Shown piece after piece: positions 10,426-21,331 of a stretch of 64,000 nucleotides of DNA. The DNA is from Rosa chinensis (taxonomy: Eukaryota > Streptophyta > Magnoliopsida > Rosales > Rosaceae). The stretch's first letter is position 1; the number at the start of each line of letters is the position of its first letter. Location of the stretch: positions 57,087,612-57,151,611 of the forward strand of contig NC_037091.1 in the NCBI RefSeq assembly GCF_002994745.2, read 5' to 3'. The notes under the pieces were generated by a model. That model was not told the origin of the DNA. It saw only the letters and a program-made list of their open reading frames with translations, and searched no databases. A program made the translations under genes and the position numbers.

Positions 10426-11692
10426 TCTTCACGAAAGTCGTAGATCGCGTCGATACGAGTTAGTAGACATGTGGAACGTGAAAATCGGAGTTCGTATGAG
10501 AAAGTTATGAGCGATGGAAAATTTCTTAAATTCTATTAATAGGAAAATTTCTGAGATTTTTTCCTAAAACCTCAGAAATTTTCTTTTCTCATTGTCCTCC
10601 CCAAATTTCTCTCCATTCTCTCTCCTCAGCCCCCGCGCGATTCGACCAAAACCCGGCGACTTGACTCCGGTTTTCTGGCCGTTCCTGACGTCCGCTGACG
10701 ACTAGACCAATGCAGATGTGGTCACCGCCATCTCGCCGTCCTCCCTCTGGTGCTCGACGGCGATGGTAACCACCGGAAAGTGGAGATCGGAGCAGCCACA
10801 GTCAACACAATTAGATCAGGCCGGATTTTCCCAGTTTCCGGCGACTCCTCGACCGATCCTTCTCAATTTTGGAATCTCCTCCTCCTCTTGATCATCCCCA
10901 TACCCGCCTTGAAGGACGATTTTATGTGCAAAGTGAAAAATCAAGGTTTGAAGATCAGCGGTGCACAGTGAATCTGGAGCTTGATTAGACGACAGAGATT
11001 GATCGATCTTGCAAGCGTGATCTAGGACGATCTAGACCGATCTAGGCTTAGCTCCAGGTATTAAAGTTGCTCTACTCTTCATGATGAATATTTCTGGATG
11101 GCTTGATTGTTGTGATTTTGAGTTTGGTCCTGCAGCGGTGTGCCACCACCTGTGGCGGCGTTCCGGCCATGTAAGGGACAATTTCTGGTTTTATATATCA
11201 TCTACTCGTTGATATGAGTGTTTTGATATATAATACATAATTTTTGGTGATCGAATGAATATGTTATGATTTTTAATGTTTTGAACCGTTCGATTATTCC
11301 ATCCGTGAGGATTCGAGTGTTTGATCGACTTGTGGTTTTGACATATCGATAGTAGAAGTGTTTCGGAGACTGTGGGTGGTCTTGGATGAGGTTTTGCCTC
11401 AATTGACGTTACTTTCAGGGTTGTTGTTCGATTAGGGGATTCGAACTTTAATCACTTGGTGATTCGTATACTGATTTGAGAGCCTTGGTGATTAGGTGCT
11501 TCCTAAGGTCATTTGGACGAGTTGTTGGTGAGAGTGTTAGTTCGGTTCTGTATAGAAGATGCAGCAGGATTGGGAGGTGAGTAATCTCACAATGTTCATT
11601 TACGAATAGAGTTACCTTTATCGTTTTGAGAGTTAATTAGTTAACTGCAAACTATAGTTAGTATTAGTGGCATTCCTGAGTGAATCTCACAT

Positions 11693-11715
11693 GTGTGTGT
11701 GTGTGTGTATATATA

Positions 11716-11746
<31 letters not shown>
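11693..11746. repeat. TG/TA microsatellite
   Basis: A run of alternating TG dinucleotides passes into TA dinucleotides. It is a simple sequence repeat within the LTR-like block. Confidence 0.8.
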
Positions 11747-11889
11747 TTACGTGAAATATGTATATTCTTATGGGTTGATGGGTGATTTAAACAATATGGA
11801 TTGATGAGTTTCTTTCTATTGTTTTGAAGCTTGACTTTTCGGGAAACATTGTGTTAGGAATGGGAAATTTCTATCGTTTGAAAAGTGTC

Positions 11890-12180
11890 AAGATTTTGTG
11901 TGAGTTGCTTAATGTTTTGATCTGACGACCGGGGAGGTCTGAAGATCTGAGAGTCATAGGTGGTGATTTCTCATTTTGATTTGGTTTAACATTTTGGGTC
12001 CAAAGCGACTTGCTTAATGTTTTGATATGACGACCGGGAAGGTCTGATGATCGGAGATCACGGGGTGACATCTCCTTTTGAGAGTTGAGTAACATTTGGT
12101 CCTGAGTGACTGCTTTTAAATATTTTGATCTGACGACCGGGGAGGTTTGAGGATTTAGGGTTGCTGGGAGTGACCTCAGG
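11890..12180. repeat. Tandem repeat of about 105 bp, three copies
   Basis: The core TTTTGATCTGACGACCGGGG recurs near 11915, 12020 (with ATATGACGACCGGGAAGG) and 12125. Each copy is followed by a diverged GATTTGAG/GATCTGAG segment. The copies are imperfect and lie within the LTR-like block. Confidence 0.6.
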
Positions 12181-12621
12181 CATATATATCAAGACTTCAC
12201 GCCTTTGGCCGGGTGAGTGGATACGATCAGTTAGAACTCTAGTCTGTTGCGATTGTACATCATGGGGAGTAGCGGGGAGCTATTTGATGCTCATGAGTAC
12301 GTGTTTTTAAAATGAAGTTTTAAGGATTCTTTCTTTTAAATGTCTAGAGACATTTAAAGGAAAGAATTCCGTTTGTAGTAAGCTCTGAGGAGCATTTACT
12401 TATTATTTTGTTATGGCAATTTAATTTGTAAACTTGTGTAATATTTGACTCTGCGGAGCGAGTTTGTATTGACATAGTGGGTTCAGGGCATCAGTATGTA
12501 ATTGGTTTAAAAAGGAAAACGTTTTCCAGGTATTTTGTATTGATGGCTGAACCATCTCGCATGTATAATTATGAGATTATATACTGATTTTTATTTGTGT
12601 TTAAAAATCGGGGCGTGACAT

Positions 12622-13637
12622 TTATAAACTATCATTTTAGTACCTGAAATCACATTTTCTGATTAGCATAGTATCTACTGTTCATAACGGCGTTAAGTAA
12701 AATAGGTGGACGAGGTTCCTCTTCTCCAAAGCTTCCTCTCCTTCTCAATCTCAGAATATCCTGACTTTCTCTCTTCCTGCAATCTCTTAACCTCCCTCAT
12801 CTATGGGTTGATTGAGCCGTTGACCCACACCCCAATTTTATTACTAGAGTCTTCGTGACCAGCCATTTACAACTCAATCATTCAAAAAACTGTTCCAGTG
12901 TAATTTTCACCCCTGATTGGCTAAAAATTCGAAACCCAAAACATAAAGATTTTACTGAGGTTTGATTTGGTATCTCAATGAAAAATGAAGATCAACCTAG
13001 ATGCTAACTCCATCAAAGCTATAATCTCATAATACCTCAAAGATAAATCAACAACATAAAAGAACAAAAGACCAAATCCAGCTTTGGCGTATCAACTAAA
13101 GCATATAAAAGATTGATGAAAAAGAGCAAAACCCATTGCTGAAAAACAATAGAGGAGGAACAATAATCCTGCTCCTAAATACAAGATATATTGTATGGGG
13201 GAAGCTAGCTTTGTGTGGAAAATATCTCACTTTCTGAGGGGATAAATGCTTTTACAGGTATCGGAATCCAATTACAGGGAGCATTTTTTTTTTTTTTCAA
13301 TCGCTAAATTATTTTTCACATCTTTGCAGCTAAGGATGATACGCCACTAATCCACTAATGAAGGTAGTTTATTGGATTTACAATAGGTGGACACTTATGG
13401 AAGTGATGGAACCCATTAGCTTTAGTTTATTCTGAGTTTGCATAATTTCAGAACAAGTAAGAGAGTAAAGAGAACGAGGGAGAGAGAGTAAGACCAAAAT
13501 ACCTTAAAAAAAAAGTACATGTGATTTGACTTAACAGCGTTAAAGATGGTAGGTATGAATTGCAGTTAAAAATAAGAAATTGAGGTACCAAAGTGATAGT
13601 TTATGAAGTTGAGGTACCATTGTGATGAATAACCTAA
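12622..13637. mobile_element. Foldback (Mutator-like) non-autonomous element
   Basis: The left end (ATAAACTATCATTTTAGTACC near 12624) is mirrored at the right end by GGTACCAAAGTGATAGTTTAT ending near 13602. The similarity extends about 80 bp inward to the TTAACG/CGTTAA blocks. The right side carries an additional outer segment up to about 13637 that the left lacks, so the left end looks truncated by the LTR-like block. The centre has no coding frame. Confidence 0.55.
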
Positions 13638-13645
13638 AATTCTGG

Positions 13646-14152
13646 CAGGGGCGGAGCCACGTGCCCCAATGAGATTTTGTTATATATATAACTGGCTTCA
13701 TTTTTAGCATTGAATACTGTCTTGATATAGTGGTTAAGGCATGTATATGTGTGAGGCTGGTCCCCAGTGGTTTCATTTTCATTAATACTGTTATTTCTTC
13801 TCAATGTGCTAATATTTTTTATTTCTTTTTTTAACATTAATATTTCTTCTTAGCAAAAAAAAAAAAACATTAATACTAATCTTTCATATATTTTCAAAGT
13901 TCAAAGATAAATTATATTTCCATTATGAAAAATTATCTAAAATCTAAAAACTATAAGTTTGATTAATAAAATATATAATTAAAAAAAAATTGATCTTTTT
14001 TAATACAAAAAATAATATTGATCTTTCCCTAACCTTATTCTAATTTTTATTTCTATTACAATTTTGATATATTTTAAGTTTAAGTTTCAATTTAAAAAAA
14101 AAAAAATATTTTTGAGTGCCTCACCTGGGATCAATTTTTGTCTCTACCACTG
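13646..14152. mobile_element. hAT MITE, 507 bp
   Basis: It begins CAGGGGCGGAGCCA and ends in the imperfect inverted copy TGTCTCTACCACTG. A perfect 8-bp direct repeat AATTCTGG flanks it at 13638-13645 and 14153-14160. The interior is AT-rich without coding capacity. The CAGGGGCGGAGCCA terminus is typical of a widespread plant hAT MITE group. Confidence 0.8.
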
Positions 14153-14160
14153 AATTCTGG

Positions 14161-14502
14161 TATTGTTTGTGACTTTCTCTCTTACAATTATAACATCACA
14201 AAGTGATTTTCTTCACCTCATATATAACCATTGACTTTAGACCTCTGAAGCTCTTGCACGTAGGATTTTCAGACTTCTGTTACGCAAATATGTGGTTAGA
14301 CCAATTTGTGAAATTTTTTGTTACAGTCGTCATGCATGACTACAATTTGGGGCTTGCAAAGCACGTTAATTGAATTAAGCAATAAACAAAGATGGTGGAA
14401 AAGACCTTCTACAGTAGATTTTGACTCGCACAAGATGAATATAAGAGCAACTTTGATCGACCAGACCTTACAAAATAACCAACATTAATTATCAGTCGAG
14501 TT
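14161..14502. other. Upstream region of the aldo-keto reductase pseudogene
   Basis: About 340 bp between the hAT MITE and the start codon. It is AT-rich and would have held the promoter. A stretch around 14220 (CATATATAACC) could be a TATA element, but nothing more specific is visible. Confidence 0.3.
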
Positions 14503-15835
14503 ATGATGGCAGCAACCAAAATCCCAGAGGTGGTGTTAGGCTCCTCCAGTGGCCAAAGGACCATGCCTGTGCTCGGCTTTGGCACAGCAACTGACTACTT
14601 GGACCCGAATGCTTTGAAGACTGCGGTTCTTGAAGCCATAAAGCTGGGTTACAGACACTTCGACACGGCTTCCATATACACCTCAGAGCAGACTCTACGT
14701 GAAGCCGTGGCCGAAGCTATTAGCCTCGGTCTTATTGCCTCTAGAGACCAAGTGTTCATCACTTCAAAGATGTGGTGTAATGATGCTCATCCAGACTTGG
14801 TCATTCCTGCTCTAAAGAAATCACTTCAGTAAGTCACACAATTAATAGCATTCGTAATTAAGTTTAGTAAATTTGTGGAGTTATTAGTTCATAACAATGA
14901 GTTTGCAGGAATCTTCGAATGGAGTACCTTGATCTGTATCTGATTCACTGGCGCATAAGTGGTAAGCCAGGGAAATTAGTGTACCCGCTAACCGAAGAGG
15001 ACCTTGTGCCATTGGACTTGAAGGGCGTGTGGGCAGCCATGGAGGAGTCACAGAGACTTGGTCTCACACTCTCACCAAATCCATAGGAGTCAGCAATTTC
15101 TCTTCCAAAAAGACTGAAAATCTGCTATCTTTTGCTACTATTCCTCCTTCGGTCAATCAAGTAACTATCAAGTCCATCTGTGTATATTATGTTCTTTTAA
15201 ATAATTGTGCGCCTATGTGTATTTTATTTTTGACAATAAGGATTATCGAGCGATATTTTGTTCCTTAGCGGCAGTCTATGTGTACGTGTAGGTGGAGATG
15301 AGCCCATTTTGGCAACAAAAGAAGCTGAGAGACTTCTGCAAGGCTAATGGTGTAGTTGTGAGTTGTGACAGCCTACTCCCCATTGGGTGGCAGTGGGACA
15401 AGTTGGGGAAGCAGTCATGTTCTGGAGAGCAAAGTGCTTCAGGAAATCGCCGAGGCTCGGGTGAAGACTATTGCTCAGGTTTGTATTAGGTGGGTGTACC
15501 AAACAGGGACAATAGTTGTAGTTAAGAGCTACAACAAGGAGAGGTTGAAGCAGAATGTGCAGGTGTTTGACTGGGAACTATCAGAAGAGGACCTAGACAA
15601 GATCAATCAGACCCCACAGCACAAGACGATACTTAGAGAAGAGTATGTTTCGGCGAATGGACCGTACAAGTCCCTTGAAGAATTCTGGGATGGAGAGCTT
15701 AACTCCAAATTCTTCAAGTCCCTTGTATTGTTTATTTTCTTTGCTTTTGTTGTTTGTGGAATTGTGGATTGTGGTGTCACTACAATGTGCCACTCTTTCT
15801 TTCTGTTTTTCATTTCTGTTTCCTTTTTCGGTTAG
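14503..15835 (+). pseudogene. Aldo-keto reductase (AKR4-like) pseudogene
   Basis: Exons are 14503-14828, 14909-15160 and 15292-15835, with GT-AG introns. The protein resembles plant AKR4-type NADPH-dependent reductases (codeinone reductase, chalcone reductase and galacturonate reductase relatives). The catalytic tetrad is recognisable: Asp in YRHFDTA, Tyr in SIYTSEQ, Lys in ITSKMW and His in YLIHW, although the usual HWP reads HWR. An 8-bp microduplication near 15066-15073 shifts the frame and gives TAG at 15084 after 167 codons. A 7-bp duplication (GTTGTGA twice, near 15355-15368) shifts it again, so together they add 15 bp and return to the original frame. Past the usual WDGEL C-terminus the frame reads on to 15835, so the normal stop also seems lost. 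The gene cannot make a normal enzyme. Confidence 0.87.
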
Positions 15836-16058
15836 ATTGAGCAGAAAAATGATAATGGACAAAAGATATAGTCTTTTTTGGAGAAATTCTTTTAGTCTTG
15901 ATTCTTGAGTATTGCTGCCATGTTACCAGCTTAGCCCAATCGAACGAGTAAATCTTTAGAGGGTTGGTCTGCCACGCCATCCGTCTGATCAAAAGAAGCT
16001 GATCAAAATGGAACTCGATTAACAAAGCGATCCAAAAGAATTAAAGTAAGAAGTATAT

Positions 16059-16923
16059 GAGTTTTTCTATTGGAACCTCTAAATTTACTCACTTGACCTC
16101 TATGCTTTTTAAACCTCCTATCAAATTTTTAAATACTAAATTTACTCATTAAATCTCACTAAAGTTCCTCAAATAACCTCACTCATATAATTAATTTACA
16201 GACAAAACTAAGATCTTTATAATAAAAAATTGAGTCATTTCAATGATTTAATTACTCTATAAATCTTAATTACATCTTCATTCCTTAATCAGACAACATA
16301 AATCTCTTATCCAATAAAAAAAAAATTAAACACAAGGTATTGAGTTTTAAAAATTAATAAAAATAAAATAACATGAACTATTATGTGATTTTTTTATTTA
16401 CTTTTTCTTTTTTAGCTGTACAAAAAAAAAAGATTAATAATTTTTTCTTAATGTTTCTCTATTTTCTGTACCTCACGATTAATTATTTAAATATTTTTTA
16501 TTTATTTTTATTTGCTAGCTCTTTCTTCTTCTTCTTCTTCTTCTTCTTCTTCTTCTTTTTACAAATATAATGGATAGATTTAGATTTAGGGCATAATAAA
16601 TTGTTTCTCCCTGACCAATATGCGTTCAATATGCATATCATACATTTTTATCTTAATCATAGTTTTATTTCTTAATAAATATATATATGTATTCTTTAAT
16701 GAGTATGTAGTGAAATTGGAAAATGAAAATAGATAGGAAAAATAATAAATAATGCAATCTAATATTATTAAATTGGAAAGTCTAGAGAAAATAAATATAA
16801 CAATTTTTTTGGTATAATTATTGTCCCTAATAGTCATTTTATAGTAGGTTATATATGTCATTTAATAATTCATAATAGAGTGAGGTCAAGTGAGCAGATT
16901 TGGAGATCCCAATAGAAACTCTC
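16059..16923. mobile_element. Mutator-type MITE, 865 bp
   Basis: Terminal inverted repeats of about 42 bp begin GAGTTTTTCTATTGG on the left and GAGAGTTTCTATTGG on the right (opposite strand). They share the block ACTCACTTGACCTC or GCTCACTTGACCTC. A perfect 9-bp duplication, GAAGTATAT, flanks it (16050-16058 and 16924-16932); 9 bp is the Mutator length. The interior is AT-rich with a TTC trinucleotide run at about 16522-16556 and no transposase. Confidence 0.82.
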
Positions 16924-16932
16924 GAAGTATAT

Positions 16933-17449
16933 ATATGAGGACTAACTACACCTAGTTACTGACCCATCAAATGTCGGAAGAAAAGGCTCTGCCAATTATT
17001 GACCAACAAGCGGTTAAAATGGTCTCAACAAATAAAATTAAAACATTTGTACCATTGAAATTAACGGTGCAAACAGGTCGCTAGGTCCGAACCCGACATG
17101 TATAAAATAGGTCCAGTTGAGTCCAAACACGATTAAGAGTGGGCTGGGCCACACGACCTATTCTAGCGGGGTAGGTTGGGCTAAGGTATATTAGCCCATA
17201 AGCTGGCCCAGCCTGAGCCTATCATAGGCCCGACATGAACTGAGCACAACGTATTGCGGGCTAGCCCATGGGCTAATGTACCTCGGCTCAGTCCAGCCTG
17301 CTTGTGAGTAAAGATTGTAAAAGTGTGATGTTGAAATACTGAAAAATAAAACATATAGTGTGGATTGTAAAATAAGTTGGTTTCCTTGACAAAAACACAC
17401 TGTAGTCCGACATGTTGAAGGAAATCGACTTTTGTGTGCCTTATCAAAC
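16933..17449. other. Spacer with GGCCC/GGGCT-rich repeat-like segment
   Basis: The segment at about 17060-17300 is rich in GGCCCA and GGGCT motifs in both orientations, as in subterminal regions of some plant hAT elements. I could not find matching termini or a duplication. The rest is unremarkable. Confidence 0.3.
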
Positions 17450-18755
17450 TAGGATTAGTTATATGATTGTAATAGGAGAGAAGATTCTAGAATTCCTAGT
17501 CCTATTCAGAATAGTTTTCCTTGTATCATTAGAATATGTACTTTGTAATCCCTATATATAATGCTTCTATTATCAATAGTGGAACACACAATTCTCTCAT
17601 CAATCTCTCGCAAATATCTTATTCTAAAACACGTTATCATCACCAGCCCTAACCCTGAGATTAAAAATCCAAAACCAGAAAATTCTCCAACGTTAGCCTT
17701 GCCAAGCACCTAGTCCGCGCTAGCCTTGCTGCCCTATATCGCACGCACCTGTGTCCGTCAGCTGGCCTTGCTAGCACGTTGCTTCTACCGGTCTGCCTAT
17801 CCGGCCATGTCCAGCAGCTCTTGCCCAGACCAGCCAGCCCGACCACAGATCAGCTAACCGGTCAACAGCACTCGGCCACAGACTGGCCAACCATCGGCCG
17901 TACCTGCCACCCATCTAGGCCAAGTTCTTTGCCAGCCATCTAGACCAAGTTCTTTGCCACTTCGACTCCTCTTCTCGATTCTGGCCAGTAATCCTGCACG
18001 TCCACAATACTACCACACAAGTGGCGATCCTAATAGCCTACACGCCTGCATCAACACGTGCGTATATTGAGAATTTCAAGTTTCGAAATTCATAAGCAAG
18101 TTTTCACAAGTAAGTTGTTCCCGTTTTTGAAATTTAATTTGTTTTTATTTTTCTTCGGGGACTTACAAAATCTCTTCTTCTACATCCCACCTTTCTGTAA
18201 CGTGGGTTCGATTGGCTAAAAGCGAAATCGTGGGGATTCACGCTATATACGAACTAAGAGCGTTCGTGATCTTTGGACTAAGAGCATCTGGAAGCATCGA
18301 TTTTTACGGACTAAGAGCGTTCGTGAACATCAAAATTTGACCATATAAACGTCATTGGTTTAAGTCCAAATCCAAAATCTGGAAACTATCAACAAAGATA
18401 GTGGTTATAACTCTTTCCAAAGTAGGCTCATCCAAAATTAATTGTGATGTCTAGGAAAGGTTTGACTGAGAGAACGGTTTTAAAAGTGAGCACAGCTCCA
18501 CCAATATCTCGCCTTACCTTACCTGATCACAACCATATTGGAGTTACTAAAAGGATTGAGTGACTACTACTTGTCTAAGCTTGATTATCCTTTTTGGATT
18601 AAATTTTAATTTAAAAACTTTGACGTAATCATTGGCTTTCATTGAAATAAAGTGTCGATTTTGATTCGAACTTTATTCATTCAAGTATGTTTCCTGGAGA
18701 GCTAGAATGCCTCATGGATAGTGCTACTACGCACACCATACTTCGAAATAGGCAG
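17450..18755 (+). mobile_element. Ty1/copia remnant: LTR end, leader and protease start
   Basis: The stretch 17450-17637 reads like the 3' part of a copia LTR, with a TATATATAA-type promoter region near 17554 and a terminus near ACACGTTATCA. A non-coding leader follows. At about 18708-18755 the frame reads CLMDSATTHTILRNRQ, the copia protease active-site block (D-S-A-T-T-H). It stops exactly where the family A LTR starts at 18756. Most of gag is missing between leader and protease, so this copy was already deleted before the insertion. The 5' boundary of the LTR is not clear. Confidence 0.65.
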
Positions 18756-19258
18756 TATACTTACATAAGCATTTGCAAGTATAATTAGCTATAATGAGCC
18801 ACACAGTTTTCATGGTACTAGCTACCGCCAACTGTGTGACCTACGAAAACAGAGCTAAACAGGCTACCGCCTGAGCCCCGGCTCACCCGCAGATCACCGC
18901 TGATGGGCCACCACGCGCCGCGTCAAGTTAGCATCAGAAGCTGGGAACTGAAGCATATCAGTCCCAAATCGAAAACAAGGAAGAGGTCAGCCTCTTCCCC
19001 ACCTATAAAAGGTTCTCTCCTCTCTCCTCATTAATTACGCATTTACTGCTCATCTATTGTTACTCTGTCAATATAAATACATTGACTAACTTAGGCATCA
19101 GAGAAGAGAAGACCGCCCAATGCGGTCTCCTTCTGACGCCGCTTTGTATTTCACTCGACAGGTAGCGGAAGCTCTGAGAACATTGCAAGTAGCAGTCCGC
19201 CCATCGGATCAGCGTTAACCAAAGACTTGGGCTACCGCCCAAATCTAAAGCATTAACA
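18756..19258 (+). repeat. 5' LTR of gypsy element A1
   Basis: This 503-bp LTR begins TATACTTACATAAG (other copies begin TGTAC, so the second base has mutated) and ends GCATTAACA. A TATA box (TATAAAA, 19004-19010) follows the GAAAACAAGG block. The flanking bases GGCAG (18751-18755) are the expected 5-bp target copy. The partner copy is not found because the 3' LTR is truncated. Related LTRs lie at 28146, 30191, 34110, 44221, 53129 and 55724. Confidence 0.85.
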
Positions 19259-19276
19259 TTGGCGCTATCTGTGGGA
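19259..19276 (+). other. Primer-binding site of A1
   Basis: TTGGCGCTATCTGTGGGA directly follows the LTR. Family A's minus-strand copy has the near-identical TTGGCGCCGTCTGTGGGA ending at 55723, and family C has TTGGCGCCATCTGTGG at 36785. The primer tRNA was not identified. Confidence 0.7.
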
Positions 19277-19314
19277 ATCCTTGAACAAAAGGCCATCCCA
19301 CCACAACAATCACC

Positions 19315-21331
19315 ATGACTAACGGTAGCGGGGGAAACGCTGAGGAGCAAGCGGATCAATCTGCCAACCCCCATCCCACCAATCTCGCGGCTAACGATAA
19401 CCCAGTGGTTAACGTTAACCGAGCACTATTCAACACTCCGGTCAACCCTAGCGTGGAACCCCAAGGCTTATCCTAGGTTCCGCTGACCCAGACTGCAGCG
19501 GAGGCACGACCAAGTAGCAGTAGCCCACTAGGCCGGGATCTCGCCGCTATGTATGAGCTGGCATTGGCGGACCTCCACAAGGAGAATAGAGAGCGCGAAC
19601 AAGAGCGCAGAGAGAAGGCCGAGGCCCAAAAGCAGGTGGCCATGCTGATGTCAAAATTCGACGAGTTGAAAAGGGCGCTAGAGGCATACGCTAACCCAGC
19701 GCAGAGCGAGCAATCACGGAGCACCAGACGTAGTCGACCCATTACCGGTGGATTGGTACCCGTACAAATCATACAAATGCAGGTATCGCCGAACCCACCA
19801 GAACTATTGTGAATGGGCCCACCTCCCCTGCCCCGCCTAATGATGGAACAGGAAGCAGAGTCACAGCCGCACACTAACCGCTCGGCGGCTAGGGCCAGGA
19901 CTGAGGGCAATCCACCTGTCCCCAAGTGGGAGCTGGTTCAGCGGAATCTCCAGGCAGGGCCCGCTGATGACACAATCGCCCTAATCCTAGAGAGAATGCA
20001 GCAATTAGAGCAAAGGCTAATCCGGGCAGAGATAGGCGCCCCAGCGCCAATCCCAAATTTGCTCTTAACGTCCAGACTAGGGCCATTCACCGCTAGGATC
20101 TTGCAAGCAGTCAGACTAGCATACACAAAGACGCCAAAAATGTCACACTACAGCGGTATGACTGACCCCTTTGTCCACATGGACACCTTCAAGAAGGTCA
20201 CTAACAACAAGGGATTTGATGACGCCACCCTCTGCTACTTGTTCAGCGAAACATTGGATAGTGAGGCGATGAGTTGGTTCTTTGAGTGACCACTAGGATC
20301 CATCGACTCATTCCAGGCATTATCAAATTCTTTCCTCTCTCGGTTCATCCTCCTAGTCGCCGGACATCGCAACACAAGTCAGTTATTCAACTTCAAACAG
20401 GGCGCCAAGGAGGCGTTGAAGGCATTTGTCACCAGGTGGCGAGCGGCAGCATCTCAGTGCCTAGATCTTGACAAAACAATGGCGTTGGTAGCCTTCAAGC
20501 AAGGACTCCTCAAGGGGCCATTTCTCTACCACCTCAATTACAATCACCCAAATGCCACGTATGACCATGTCATGGGCGAGGCAGTCATCCATGCACAGGC
20601 AGAATTCATCACATATGGGGAAACCCCACCATCGCCGCCAACATCGGCAAAGTGCGCTCAACCCTCCTCGAGCCAGCAGGAAACCGCTAACAAAATCTTT
20701 GTTATGCCGCCAACTGATAAGAAGAGAGAGTGGCAACAGGGTAACTACCAGAGCAAGCGGCAGAAGGACCAACATTACAACAAGGGCAACCGCTCATCCC
20801 ATGGGGTTAACCACAACAAACCGACGGAGTCCTCTCAGCGGTACGCAGTGTTTACAGTCCTCACAGCCTCGTACGAGGAGATATACGACCAGTGCAAGGA
20901 CCAGATTCCACCACCACCCCCAAGAAAGTACCCAAGAGTGGGAAAACCAAGGAACACCGGCAAGTGGTGCAAATACCACGAGGACAGCGGTCACAACACC
21001 AACAGTTGCAATGCTCTCAAAATAGCTATTGAGACTTTGTACCGTGATGGCAAGATGGAGCAATTCAAGGTCCGCCAACCACCACCAGTGGTCGCCAACA
21101 TTGAGCCCATGGGTCGCATTAACACCATCGACGGCGGTGCCCCAATCACCAACATGTCCCATAGGGCAAGAAAGCGTTATGCACGCGCTAACCACCCCAA
21201 GGAAGTTTACAACATCCGCTATGAGAGATCCGCTAAACTCCCAAGGTCAGTTGGGAGCCCATCACCTTCTCAGAGGAGGAGGAGCGAGGAGTGCATCTCT
21301 CCAATGACGATCCATTCTTGATCGACGCCAT
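19315..21331 (+). pseudogene. A1 gag, Ty3/gypsy Tat lineage, decayed
   Basis: One frame runs from the ATG at 19315 with nonsense codons at 19474 (TAG), 19810 (TGA) and 20287 (TGA). A frameshift near 21245 follows the block YERSAKLP. The N-terminal part has a charged coiled-coil stretch (LADLHKENREREQERREK, about 19560-19615). The central capsid-like part contains MTDPFVHMDTFKKVTNNKGF and FVTRWRAA. A zinc-knuckle-like C-x2-H-x4-H-x4-C sits at about 20964-21009 (CKYHEDSGHNTNSC). The minus-strand copy at 53608-55670 is a close relative and confirms the reading frame. Gag would form the particle that packages element RNA. Confidence 0.85.

Larger units (their letters stand above)
10426..12621. 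mobile_element. LTR-like repeat block in the dioxygenase remnant
   Basis: The block starts where the dioxygenase homology ends and finishes in GGGGCGTGACA. Read on the minus strand this gives the TGTCACGCCCC start common to plant LTRs. It contains no reverse transcriptase, gag or integrase frames. Internal features are a GC-rich leader-like stretch (10590-11060), a TG/TA microsatellite and a tandem repeat. It could be a solo LTR or a non-autonomous retroelement. I could not find a matching 5-bp duplication, so the exact borders are uncertain. Confidence 0.45.
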
